Shown piece by piece: positions 14,754-21,882 of a stretch of 27,961 nt of DNA; position 1 is the stretch's first letter; every line of letters starts with the position of its first letter. The notes under the pieces are model-generated. The model was not told where the DNA came from, ran no database searches, and saw only the letters and a program-made list of their open reading frames with translations. The stretch lies in IMG/VR virus record IMGVR_UViG_3300025289_000105, positions 1-27,961 of that record, one strand, 5' to 3'. This stretch comes from a virus. A program made the translations under genes and the position numbers.

Positions 14754-14818
14754 CGATTCAGGTTTGGTTCGTTTCACTCACCTTCTGAATCGTGACGCAC
14801 AGAAGTACCGTGCGTCAC
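14754..14818 (+). other. Two abutting perfect RNA hairpins
   Basis: CGATTCAG (14754-14761) pairs with CTGAATCG (14785-14792), extendable by GT/AC after a bulged T. It is followed with a one-base overlap by GTGACGCAC (14792-14800) and GTGCGTCAC (14810-14818), a 9-bp stem with a 9-base loop. This second stem is the most GC-rich helix in the block. The two would stack end to end. No U-run follows. Confidence 0.6.
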
Positions 14819-14874
14819 ACAACGTAGTTGATTTACACTAAATACACTAAAACATAATTTATATTTTAATTTGA

Positions 14875-14894
14875 AGTCCTGAAAGGACTATTTT
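14875..14894 (+). terminator. Weak terminator candidate after the structured block
   Basis: AGTCCT-GAA-AGGACT is a perfect 6-bp hairpin followed by ATTTTAT. The stem is short and the U-run is only four, so it could be a weak intrinsic terminator or just the last stem of the structured RNA. The next 115 bases up to the portal promoter are AT-rich with no gene. Confidence 0.35.
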
Positions 14895-15005
14895 ATAAGC
14901 CATTTTTATATCTTTACCCCCTGTTCCATTTTGGAGCATATCTATTTTTTAAAAATTCCCCAAAAAATTCAAATTTTTATAATTTTATAATTTTATAAGA
15001 AATTG

Positions 15006-15035
15006 TTTATTTTTTATGGTTTTTTATACTATAAT
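15006..15035 (+). promoter_or_regulatory. Promoter candidate directly before the portal gene
   Basis: TTTATTTTTT (15006-15015), 14 bases, then a perfect TATAAT (15030-15035); an exact copy of the repeated element. The portal ATG at 15043 is only 8 bases after the last base of the -10 box, about where transcription should begin, and no ribosome binding site is present. The portal message may therefore be leaderless. Confidence 0.6.
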
Positions 15036-15042
15036 ATAGTAT

Positions 15043-17103
15043 ATGGCAAAATACAAACATTCTGAAAATTTTATAAAAAAACAAGAAATAAACCAATTAT
15101 TTGGCAAAGACCCCACATTGCTTGCTGATTTTACTAATTTTTTGGATAAAAAAGTTGGTAAAGTTGATTCAAGTGAACTTGCTAAACATGGGGGGCCTTT
15201 ATCTAATATATATGGTTTTATTGCAGAGCATATTGGACAATACAATCCCGATGAAATATCTATAGATACATATAATAAAATGAGGATGAATGCCCAAATA
15301 GCTGCTGGGCTTAAAGTTATAAAATTACCCATAATTGGCCAGCAATGGACAACTGTTTGTGATGATAAGGATATTGCAGAATTTATTGACCAATTATTAA
15401 GACCTTTATGGTATAACTTATTAACTTCTACACTAAGTGCTGTGGATTTTGGTTTTGCAGCTCATGAAATAGTTTATGATATAGAAGATATAAGTCTGAA
15501 TAGAAAGTATGAAAATAAGCCTTTCTATAATGGCAAGGCTGTTGTGTGGAAAAAGTTTAAATCTTTATATCCTGATACAGTTACTATTAAATTAGATGAA
15601 AAAGAGAATTTTAATGGTATTGTTCAAAAATGGGTAGGTAAAGATGTAATTCTTCCGGTGGAAAAATCTTTTATATTTACACATGATAAAGGTGATAGTT
15701 TTGGGAATTTGTTTGGAGTTAGTCGAATGAAACCTGCTTATGATGTTTGGTTCTTCTGGATAAATCTTTGTCAATTCATGATGAGATATTTTGAACGAAA
15801 AGGAACCCCTCCTACAATCATAGGTTTTCCTTTGGGGCAAACAAAAGATGGAACAGATCATGCCGACATTGCTTTGGAGATAGGGAAGGCATTACAGGGG
15901 GAGAGCGTTGTTGCTGTGCCAAGTACAACGTATGAAAACACGCCAAAAAAGTGGACGGTTGATTATCTTCTTGACGATAAACGTGGGGAAATGTTCATTT
16001 CAGCACTAACTTTTTTTGAAAATAAAATCCTCCGTGCTATGTTTGTCCCTGAAAGAACAATTACGCAAGATTCTTCATCTAAAGCAGGGTCTTATTCTTT
16101 ATCTCAGACCCACGCAGATATGTTTCTTTTAGGTGAAGAAGCTTTGTTGGTAGATATAGAAAATCAAGTAAACAAATATGTGATTAGACGCCTTGTTGAA
16201 TATAACTTTGGTGCTAAAGCACCCGAATGTTATATAAAAATTGAACGTATCACAGAGGCACGAAAAGGTTTTTTAAAAGATGTATTTATGGAAATGATAA
16301 AAAATGGATCTGCTATTCCTGCTGCAAGGGAGATTGCTGATGTTGTGGGAGTACCCCTTGATGATGATGGAAATCCAAATACAACTAATGATGATGGTCA
16401 AGGAAACCTTGACGGTTCAAATAAAAATAAGAAAGGTTCTGTAAAAGGTAACAAACCTGTTAAGAAAGAAGGAACAGATAATAAAAAATTTGGTGAAATT
16501 ACTTGGTGGAGAGAACCCAATAAATTTGAAGACCCAAAAATGTTTTCTGAAATAGAAGAAAAATCAAATAAGATTGAAAAAGAATATTTAGATAATTTAG
16601 TAAATGAAATATGGATTAAACAGAGGGAACAAGTTATAAATAAGATAATAAAGATGTTATCTGATAAAGGTTCAGTAGAAGATATTTGGTATAAAAAAGT
16701 TATTGACCAAAATGATACTGAAACTGTTACTTTATGGAGACCTTTAAACACAAAAATATTGGGGATATTTTCTTCTTTGATGAAAGAGGGGTATCTTTTT
16801 GGGCAAGCTACAGCGATTCAAGAATTGGGTATTGAAGATAAACCTATTTTGGATAAAGAAGGAAAATCTTTTATACAAGATAGAGCAAGAGTTATAACAG
16901 ACCAATATTTTTCCAACATGAAGTATAAAACGGAGATTGCTTTACTTTCAGCTTCATCTGAATTGAAAGAACAAGCAATTATAAATGATGTAAAAGCTCA
17001 ATTTGATACCATAAAAGATAAAAATTTAGTGGATATTGTTAATTCTGAATGGATGTTGTTCTTAAATAAAGGTAGAGCAAAAATTTCAAAGGAGTTTATT
17101 TAA
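15043..17103 (+). CDS. Portal protein (DUF935/Mu gp29-like) with MuF-like helical C-terminus
   Basis: A 686-residue protein. Residues 1 to about 430 are portal-like: MRMNAQIAAGLKVIKLPI, the region before FKSLYPDTV, WVGKDVILPVEKSFIF, SFGNLFGVSRMKPAYD, and FVPERTITQDSSSKAGSYS. Twelve copies form the DNA channel at one capsid vertex, where terminase docks and tails attach. A linker rich in N, D, G and K (about 440-475) leads to a helical region (about 500-686: NLVNEIWIKQREQVINKI, TDQYFSN, EWMLFLNKGRAKI) resembling the N-terminal part of MuF/SPP1 gp7-type minor head proteins. The Cys-rich half of that family is the next gene, so the fusion looks split. No ribosome binding site precedes the start. 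Confidence 0.85.
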   Translation: MAKYKHSENFIKKQEINQLFGKDPTLLADFTNFLDKKVGKVDSSELAKHGGPLSNIYGFIAEHIGQYNPDEISIDTYNKMRMNAQIAAGLKVIKLPIIGQQWTTVCDDKDIAEFIDQLLRPLWYNLLTSTLSAVDFGFAAHEIVYDIEDISLNRKYENKPFYNGKAVVWKKFKSLYPDTVTIKLDEKENFNGIVQKWVGKDVILPVEKSFIFTHDKGDSFGNLFGVSRMKPAYDVWFFWINLCQFMMRYFERKGTPPTIIGFPLGQTKDGTDHADIALEIGKALQGESVVAVPSTTYENTPKKWTVDYLLDDKRGEMFISALTFFENKILRAMFVPERTITQDSSSKAGSYSLSQTHADMFLLGEEALLVDIENQVNKYVIRRLVEYNFGAKAPECYIKIERITEARKGFLKDVFMEMIKNGSAIPAAREIADVVGVPLDDDGNPNTTNDDGQGNLDGSNKNKKGSVKGNKPVKKEGTDNKKFGEITWWREPNKFEDPKMFSEIEEKSNKIEKEYLDNLVNEIWIKQREQVINKIIKMLSDKGSVEDIWYKKVIDQNDTETVTLWRPLNTKILGIFSSLMKEGYLFGQATAIQELGIEDKPILDKEGKSFIQDRARVITDQYFSNMKYKTEIALLSASSELKEQAIINDVKAQFDTIKDKNLVDIVNSEWMLFLNKGRAKISKEFI

Positions 17104-17105
17104 TT

Positions 17106-17768
17106 GTGAAAATGCTTTCTTTAGATAGATTAAAAAACATGAAATTAGTAGACATAATTTCTCCAAGAATTGTTAGATTTAAATGGGTTGCAAAAGATGA
17201 TCCAAAGACTTGTGTTTATTGTGCAAGCAGATCTGGGATGGTTGTGGAAGCCACCGACCCAGAATATACTATTTATATGCCCCCGGCCCACCCCCATTGT
17301 AGATGTCTCTGGCAATCCCTAACTTCTGATGAAGAGTTTATCCCTGAAAGATCATGGATTAAACCTACTGAAAGTATGATAACAAGATATGCCCCTTTTC
17401 TTTTACTTGTTCCTTTTCTTAAAGGAAAAAAAGAAGAAATAATTGATATTATTCCTTTTTTACCAGAAGTACCAGAACCAAAATTTAATCCAGAAGAAAT
17501 TTTGGTTATTAATAATATAGAAAATACGAAAGAAAAAGTTAAAGATTCTTTAGTAAATAATATTATAGAAGTGGTTTTTATTGGTAAGAAAGGTGAAACA
17601 GTCCTGGATAAAGAATTTGAAATTGATTCTTCTTTTGATTTAACTATTAGGGAGGAAAAATTAGTTAAGGAAAAAGCCGTTGCATACATAATGGATACAA
17701 ATTTTGAAGCATTTTCTATATGGGAAGATGAAATAAAAAAGAAGTATTATTTGAAAAATAAATTTTAA
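17106..17768 (+). CDS. Minor head protein, MuF C-terminal domain
   Basis: A 220-residue protein whose residues 20-75 carry the signature of the phage Mu F family: RFKWVAKDDPKTCVYCASRS, then MPPAHPHCRC. This Cys/His cluster is diagnostic. MuF-type proteins sit inside the head near the portal and help assembly or travel with the DNA. The helical N-terminal half usual for the family is missing here and is found at the end of the portal. The C-terminal ~140 residues are of no recognised family. The start is GTG at 17106, with AAGGAG in the last portal codons; an ATG at 17112 is possible. The frame differs from that of the portal. Confidence 0.8.
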   Translation: MKMLSLDRLKNMKLVDIISPRIVRFKWVAKDDPKTCVYCASRSGMVVEATDPEYTIYMPPAHPHCRCLWQSLTSDEEFIPERSWIKPTESMITRYAPFLLLVPFLKGKKEEIIDIIPFLPEVPEPKFNPEEILVINNIENTKEKVKDSLVNNIIEVVFIGKKGETVLDKEFEIDSSFDLTIREEKLVKEKAVAYIMDTNFEAFSIWEDEIKKKYYLKNKF

Positions 17769-17792
17769 CATTTAAAAAGGAGTTTGATAAAC

Positions 17793-18743
17793 ATGCCTTG
17801 GACTTCTGGGGACGTTGATGGTCATTACAAAGGTCTTGATAAAAAAGGGAAGGATTTGTGGGTAAAAGTTGCCAATTCTGCTTTAAGTCGTTGTGTGGAA
17901 AAAGGTGGGGATCAAAAAGAATGTGAAGTTTCTGCTATACGCCAAGCCGCTTCCGTTGTAAAAAAGAATTTAGAAGATCCTGAAAAATCTTTTTATTATT
18001 TAACAGATATTTCTGATATTCAATTGGAAGAAAAAGAAGGGAAAAAGTCTTCTTGGATAGAAATATTTCGTATTGGTAAATGGTCCCACCCGAAATATGG
18101 AATAATAGAAGGCACAACTAAGTTATTTGGTGATTTTATCAAAAATTGGAAAGACAGGGTTTTGGGGAGGGATATTTCTTTGGACAAGACCCATGAACCC
18201 TCTGATGGGGCTACTGGTTGGATTCAGGAGTTAAAAATAAAAGGTGATAGATTATTGGCTTTGATAGAATGGACCCCTTGGGGGATTGAACTCATTGAGC
18301 AGAAAGGCTTCAAATATTTTAGCCCAGAATATCGTGATTCTTATACTGATAAAGAAACTGGGAAAGAATATAAGAATGTACTTTTCGGCGGTGCCTTGAC
18401 TAATCGCCCATTTTTAACAGACCTTGCCCCAATAATCCTTAGTGAAGATATGGATATATTTCAAAAATATGAAGATTCAACTTTAAACAATGAATTAAAA
18501 GAAGAACTTTGGATTGCATTAGAAGAATATGCAAACCATGATGAAGAAAAGATAAAAAATATTATGAATGTTATGAAAGAACACATGCAGGAAATGATGG
18601 ATGAAATGAAAACCAAGAATGGGGAAATGATGGTTAAGTCCATAATTAAAACTCACATGCAACAAATTATGAATGAAATTATGAACAATATGGATTGGGT
18701 AAAAAGTATGAATAATCCAAACGAAGTAAAATCTAATTATTAA
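17793..18743 (+). CDS. Prohead protease (Mu I-like) with ChaB-like N-terminus
   Basis: A 316-residue protein. Residues 1-60 form the small ChaB-like domain often found on phage head proteins (MPWTSGDVDGHYKGLDKKG, ALSRCVEKGG, AIRQAASVVKK). Residues ~80-225 match the Mu I protease: SHPKYGIIEGTTKLFGDFIK, DISLDKTHEPSDGATGWI, ERDRLLALIEW-like strand, KGFKYFSPEYRDSYTD, and NVLFGGALTNRPF. It should cleave scaffold and itself during head maturation. Residues 240-316 are Met-rich helices. The usual scaffold tail is absent and appears as a gene 4.5 kb downstream. The ATG at 17793 is 10 bases after AAGGAG; a TTG at 17784 is too close. Confidence 0.82.
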   Translation: MPWTSGDVDGHYKGLDKKGKDLWVKVANSALSRCVEKGGDQKECEVSAIRQAASVVKKNLEDPEKSFYYLTDISDIQLEEKEGKKSSWIEIFRIGKWSHPKYGIIEGTTKLFGDFIKNWKDRVLGRDISLDKTHEPSDGATGWIQELKIKGDRLLALIEWTPWGIELIEQKGFKYFSPEYRDSYTDKETGKEYKNVLFGGALTNRPFLTDLAPIILSEDMDIFQKYEDSTLNNELKEELWIALEEYANHDEEKIKNIMNVMKEHMQEMMDEMKTKNGEMMVKSIIKTHMQQIMNEIMNNMDWVKSMNNPNEVKSNY

Positions 18744-18759
18744 GGAGTTGTTTTAAAAC

Positions 18760-19557
18760 ATGTCCCATACAATTAGAAGAAAAGAAAATTGGGTTTTGTC
18801 GAATGCTGTTGAGGATGAAATAGCTCGTGGTTCTATAGAAGGTATATCAGAATTTTTAGGTTTTGGTGAAAGGGATGCTATTCAAGTTGTTGCTGGTGGT
18901 TCAGATTTATGGAGAGGTTCTTCAGTTACACAGCCTTGGCCTAATCAATCAGGAGGGGAACAAATGATGGTTTTATCCTCTTCTTATGATGATAGATTAA
19001 CTGGTACAGGGATTCAAAAAGTAGAAATAGATTATTTAGATGCTATTGGGAATGAGCAATATGAAACTGTAAATATGAATGGAACAGCATGGGTTAGGGC
19101 TTTGGGAACAAATATAAGATTTGTGAATGCTATTCATGCAATACAAGTTGGTTCAGGTACAGTTGCTCAAGGGGATATTTCTATATGTGCAAATGGAACA
19201 TTGGCTGCTGTTTACAATATGATTTCTGTTGGTGGTAATATGTCTTTAAGTTGTCAAAGAATGGTCCCTTTTGGGAAAACTTTTTATTTGCATGAATGGT
19301 CTACTACTGGGGCTTCTTTAGCTACTGCTAATGGTGCAAGGGTTCGATTAAGAGCAACGACAATACATGGAACAAGGATAGTAAATGTTTTTTTATTTAC
19401 TGATACTGCAATGCTTCAAAATTCCACATATAATAAAATATTCCATATACCAAAGAAAATACCACAGCTTTCAGTTATTAAAGCAAGTTGCGAAGTTAGT
19501 GGTGCTGGTCCTTATGTAGCAGCAAGTTATTCTGGAACATTGGAGGAGAATGAATAA
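18760..19557 (+). CDS. Putative virion structural protein
   Basis: A 265-residue beta-rich protein. Features include MMVLSSSYDDRLTGTGIQKV, IDYLDAIGNEQYETVNMNG and TNIRFVNAIHAIQVGSG, a pattern found in phage structural or spike-like proteins in which a strand-rich domain repeats TG, NG and GSG turns (general knowledge, untested). No signal peptide or membrane segment. AAGGAG precedes the ATG by 13 bases. It lies between protease and lysis genes. It could be a capsid-surface or baseplate protein; I cannot say which. Confidence 0.65.
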   Translation: MSHTIRRKENWVLSNAVEDEIARGSIEGISEFLGFGERDAIQVVAGGSDLWRGSSVTQPWPNQSGGEQMMVLSSSYDDRLTGTGIQKVEIDYLDAIGNEQYETVNMNGTAWVRALGTNIRFVNAIHAIQVGSGTVAQGDISICANGTLAAVYNMISVGGNMSLSCQRMVPFGKTFYLHEWSTTGASLATANGARVRLRATTIHGTRIVNVFLFTDTAMLQNSTYNKIFHIPKKIPQLSVIKASCEVSGAGPYVAASYSGTLEENE

Positions 19558-19751
19558 TGGATAAATTTAAAGAGATTCTTAAATATGTGTTTTTAATAAG
19601 CATAGTTTGGTGTATTGTTGGTGGTTTAATTGTGTTTCACTTCTCAAAAAATGTGGAAGTTAAAAATTTACAAATAAAGACATTGGGTGTAGTCATTGGG
19701 GAGCTTACGAAATCCCCATGCATGGAGCAAGAGAGGAAAGTAAATGAATGA
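19557..19751 (+). CDS. Single-pass membrane peptide, holin or spanin candidate
   Basis: A 64-residue protein with one clear membrane segment at residues 10-29 (YVFLISIVWCIVGGLIVFHF), a short positive N-terminus and a polar C-terminus. Placement directly before the endolysin (8-base overlap) suggests a holin, which would open the inner membrane for the enzyme, although most holins have two or three segments. A spanin-like role is also possible. GGAGGAGAATGA precedes the ATG, which overlaps the upstream stop (TAATG). Confidence 0.6.
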   Translation: MDKFKEILKYVFLISIVWCIVGGLIVFHFSKNVEVKNLQIKTLGVVIGELTKSPCMEQERKVNE

Positions 19752-20265
19752 GGGTTTTGATAAAGCTTTTGAATTTACAATAGGGGTTGAGGGTGGTTAT
19801 GTAAATGACCCTTCCGATCCTGGTGGGGAAACAAAATTTGGGGTCAGTAAAAAATCTTATCCAAATTTAGATATTAAAAATTTAACAATAACTCAGGCCA
19901 AAGAAATTTATTATAAAGATTATTGGATTCCTGCAAATTGTGACAAACTTGTTTCGGCTGGATACCCCATGTTAGCCAAGGTTTCTTTTGATGCAGCTAT
20001 TAATTGTGGTGTTTCTACAGCCAAGAAATTTATACAAAAATACCTTGGGTTGTTGGATGATGGGATAATTGGATCTCAAACATTTAGAGTACTATCTTTA
20101 CAATCTGATTTAAAAGTTTCTATTGGAGCTGTATTTGAACGTGAAGATTATTATGATGAGATTGAGAAAAAGAATGAGAAGCTTTTAAAATATGAAAAAG
20201 GGTGGGAAAGAAGAATAATAGATTTACTTGTAACAGAAATTGAAACATTTTATGTTAAAAAATAA
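19744..20265 (+). CDS. Endolysin, GH108 N-acetylmuramidase family
   Basis: A 173-residue lysin that cuts the glycan chain of peptidoglycan. The catalytic motif VEGGYVNDPSDPGGETKFGV holds Glu16. YYKDYWIPANCDKL and FDAAINCGVSTAKKFIQK match the rest of the glycosyl hydrolase 108 domain, followed by the small peptidoglycan-binding region (LLDDGIIGSQTFRVL). No signal peptide is present, so a holin is needed for export. It overlaps the membrane peptide gene, forming a lysis pair. Its position between head genes is unusual. The family is more frequent in phages of Gram-negative hosts, which tempers the Gram-positive host guess. Confidence 0.88.
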   Translation: MNEGFDKAFEFTIGVEGGYVNDPSDPGGETKFGVSKKSYPNLDIKNLTITQAKEIYYKDYWIPANCDKLVSAGYPMLAKVSFDAAINCGVSTAKKFIQKYLGLLDDGIIGSQTFRVLSLQSDLKVSIGAVFEREDYYDEIEKKNEKLLKYEKGWERRIIDLLVTEIETFYVKK

Positions 20266-20277
20266 TGTATATATAAT

Positions 20278-20688
20278 ATGCAGACTCGTTTTGAAACAAA
20301 GGGGCAATACTTCTATTTTGACCTAATTCTGGATGATACTTTTTATTATAATACTTATAGTGATGTTGAAATAGATGCTTTCCCTGTAATAGATATTGAC
20401 CAACTTTGGATAAATATTCTTTCAGATATACCTTCTTCTTTTTCCATACAAATATTTGATACATGGCCTATTCCAGAAGATTCGATAGAATCCTTAAATC
20501 TTATAGGGGCACATTATTTTACTTCTTTTGACAAGATAGATGAAGATCTCTTTAGCAAGGAGAGAGACGCTTTATTTTTTTATCAAACAGGATTTATTCT
20601 AAGAGGAATTAGAATTAAAAGATTGGGTAAAACTGGTGAACAAGACTGCATGGTTAGATTAAAATTTATTTGTAGAAAAACACAATAA
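20278..20688 (+). CDS. Hypothetical protein in the fibre region
   Basis: A 136-residue beta-rich acidic protein (YFDLILDDTFYYNTYSDVEI; FPVIDIDQLWINIL; FILRGIRIKRLGK). No family recognised, and no membrane or signal segment. It has no ribosome binding site; the 12 bases after the endolysin stop contain TATATATAAT, which might be a -10 box for a nearly leaderless message, though chance is likely in AT-rich DNA. Its position next to fibre-like genes suggests a virion or host-contact protein. Confidence 0.6.
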   Translation: MQTRFETKGQYFYFDLILDDTFYYNTYSDVEIDAFPVIDIDQLWINILSDIPSSFSIQIFDTWPIPEDSIESLNLIGAHYFTSFDKIDEDLFSKERDALFFYQTGFILRGIRIKRLGKTGEQDCMVRLKFICRKTQ

Positions 20689-20689
20689 A

Positions 20690-21118
20690 ATGGCAATAAT
20701 CTTACCAAGAACTTTTATGGCAGCTTCTTACGATTTTTTGGAAGCAAGGGTAGCACAAAGTATTATTACTAGGTTCATCACAGCAGATGATAATTTAGTA
20801 ACTTATGCAGGGACAGCTTGGGCTGAACAGAAGGAATTGAGGTTTGTTAGGAATACTTCAGAAATGGAAAGTAATACTTTGATTGTAAAAGCAGAAGCTA
20901 TGGCTTCTGTAGGTACAACCAATATAGGATTTTTTATTAATTCAGAAAGTAATCCAAGAAAGGTTCTTTCCACAGTTGGAACAGCTTTTACTTTGTTGGA
21001 AGGAACTTGTTATATAGGGGATTTACTAAACGGAATTAATTCTATAAAAATTAACTTACAGAATTTAGAATATGGGACATCTTATCAACAATTGATAGAA
21101 ATTTGGGAGAAACGCTGA
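20690..21118 (+). CDS. Fibre-like structural protein
   Basis: A 142-residue protein. Residues 45-142 align by eye with the C-terminal domain of the repeat-bearing fibre at 21883-22551: KELRFVRN against [18 protein letters not shown] against TTLITKTEM, and SYQQLIEIWE against [10 protein letters not shown], in the same order and spacing. The two therefore share a domain, probably a beta-sandwich at the tip or base of a fibre. The N-terminus (MAIILPRTFMAAS) differs and lacks the decapeptide repeats. It starts two bases after the preceding stop, without a clear ribosome binding site. Confidence 0.65.
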   Translation: MAIILPRTFMAASYDFLEARVAQSIITRFITADDNLVTYAGTAWAEQKELRFVRNTSEMESNTLIVKAEAMASVGTTNIGFFINSESNPRKVLSTVGTAFTLLEGTCYIGDLLNGINSIKINLQNLEYGTSYQQLIEIWEKR

Positions 21119-21119
21119 A

Positions 21120-21863
21120 ATGGAATTAATTAGAAACTTACCAACAAGAAGAGATAAAAATGGATATGCAGTATCCTGGGCCGTTTTTAAATGCCTTGCT
21201 TGTTTACAAGAAGTTGAAAGAAGATTAACTAATGGTTTAAAACAAAACTCTTGCGGTTGTGTTCAATACAAATTATCTTCTGAATCAAATAAAGGTCAAA
21301 AAAGAACAGAAGAGTCAAGACAAAAAATGAGAGAAAGTCATTTAGGTAAAAAATATACAGAAGAAACTAAAAAAATATGGTCTAAGCAAAGAAAAGGTGA
21401 GAATAATCCCATGTATGGTAAAATAGTATCTGAAGAAACAAGACAAAAGATAAGAGAAAAAGCTATAGGTAGAAAACATACAGAAGAGGAGAATAGAAGG
21501 AATTCTGAAAGAAATAAAGGAGAAAATAATCCTATGTATGATACTCATAGATTTGGTGAATTATCAACTAATTGGCAAAATGGAAAATCCTTTGAAATAT
21601 ATCCCCCTGAATTCAATAAGGGATTTAAACAACAAATATTGGAAAGAGATAACTATACATGTCAAGACCCAAATTGTGAACATAAATCAAATACTTTAGA
21701 TGCACATCATATAGATTATGACAAAAAGAACAATATACCAGAGAATGTTATAACTTTATGTAGAAGTTGTCACATGAAAACTAATGGCAAAAATAAAAGG
21801 CAATATTTTACAGAATTCTACCAAAATATAATGATGGGTAAATTAATGGAATGCTTACTATAA
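21120..21863 (+). CDS. HNH homing endonuclease with zinc module and NUMOD3 repeats
   Basis: A 247-residue protein. Residues 1-47 are the same zinc module found in three minus-strand ORFs ([17 protein letters not shown], then SCGC). Residues ~58-145 are NUMOD3-like repeats ([35 protein letters not shown]; two copies of KGENNPMY). Residues 175-225 hold the HNH core with zinc knuckles: [40 protein letters not shown]. It should cut DNA at a homing site. GGGAGAAACGCTGAA gives a ribosome binding site at the end of the preceding gene. It is inserted between two genes that share a domain. Confidence 0.88.
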   Translation: MELIRNLPTRRDKNGYAVSWAVFKCLACLQEVERRLTNGLKQNSCGCVQYKLSSESNKGQKRTEESRQKMRESHLGKKYTEETKKIWSKQRKGENNPMYGKIVSEETRQKIREKAIGRKHTEEENRRNSERNKGENNPMYDTHRFGELSTNWQNGKSFEIYPPEFNKGFKQQILERDNYTCQDPNCEHKSNTLDAHHIDYDKKNNIPENVITLCRSCHMKTNGKNKRQYFTEFYQNIMMGKLMECLL

Positions 21864-21882
21864 TAGAAAGGGGGTGATTTTC

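Larger units (their letters stand above)
14300..14890 (+). ncRNA. Candidate large structured non-coding RNA
   Basis: About 590 bases with no credible gene and a visibly less AT-rich composition than the surroundings. It is packed with base-pairing segments: ACCC/GGGT at 14383-14394; ACAATA/TATTGT at 14410-14428; a long-range 9-bp helix TGAGGTTGA (14507-14515) with TCAACCTCA (14664-14672) enclosing an 11-bp hairpin (14572-14605) and CTTGA/TCAAG (14631-14645); a nested stem at 14712-14745; adjacent stems at 14754-14792 and 14792-14818; and AGTCCT/AGGACT at 14875-14889. The G-U pair in the 11-bp helix works only for plus-strand RNA. Size, ornateness and phage setting recall the GOLLD and ROOL classes of giant phage RNAs, but I cannot match a family consensus. 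Ends are approximate. Confidence 0.6.

Noticed and set aside
14792-14818. The GTGACGCAC/GTGCGTCAC hairpin as an intrinsic terminator or operator
   Set aside because: No U-run follows, and it abuts another perfect stem, so it fits better as part of the structured RNA.
14740-14830. tRNA gene near GGTTTGGTTCG
   Set aside because: The surrounding stems do not form a cloverleaf and no acceptor stem or anticodon arm can be drawn.
14300-14890. Group I or group II intron instead of a free-standing RNA
   Set aside because: No interrupted gene flanks it, no endonuclease frame lies within it, and I could not recognise a group I core or a group II domain V.
20571-20600. A further TTTATTTTTT box on the plus strand
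   Set aside because: It lies inside a coding frame and no TATAAT-like sequence stands 14 bases after it (the position reads TATTCT), so it looks like chance.
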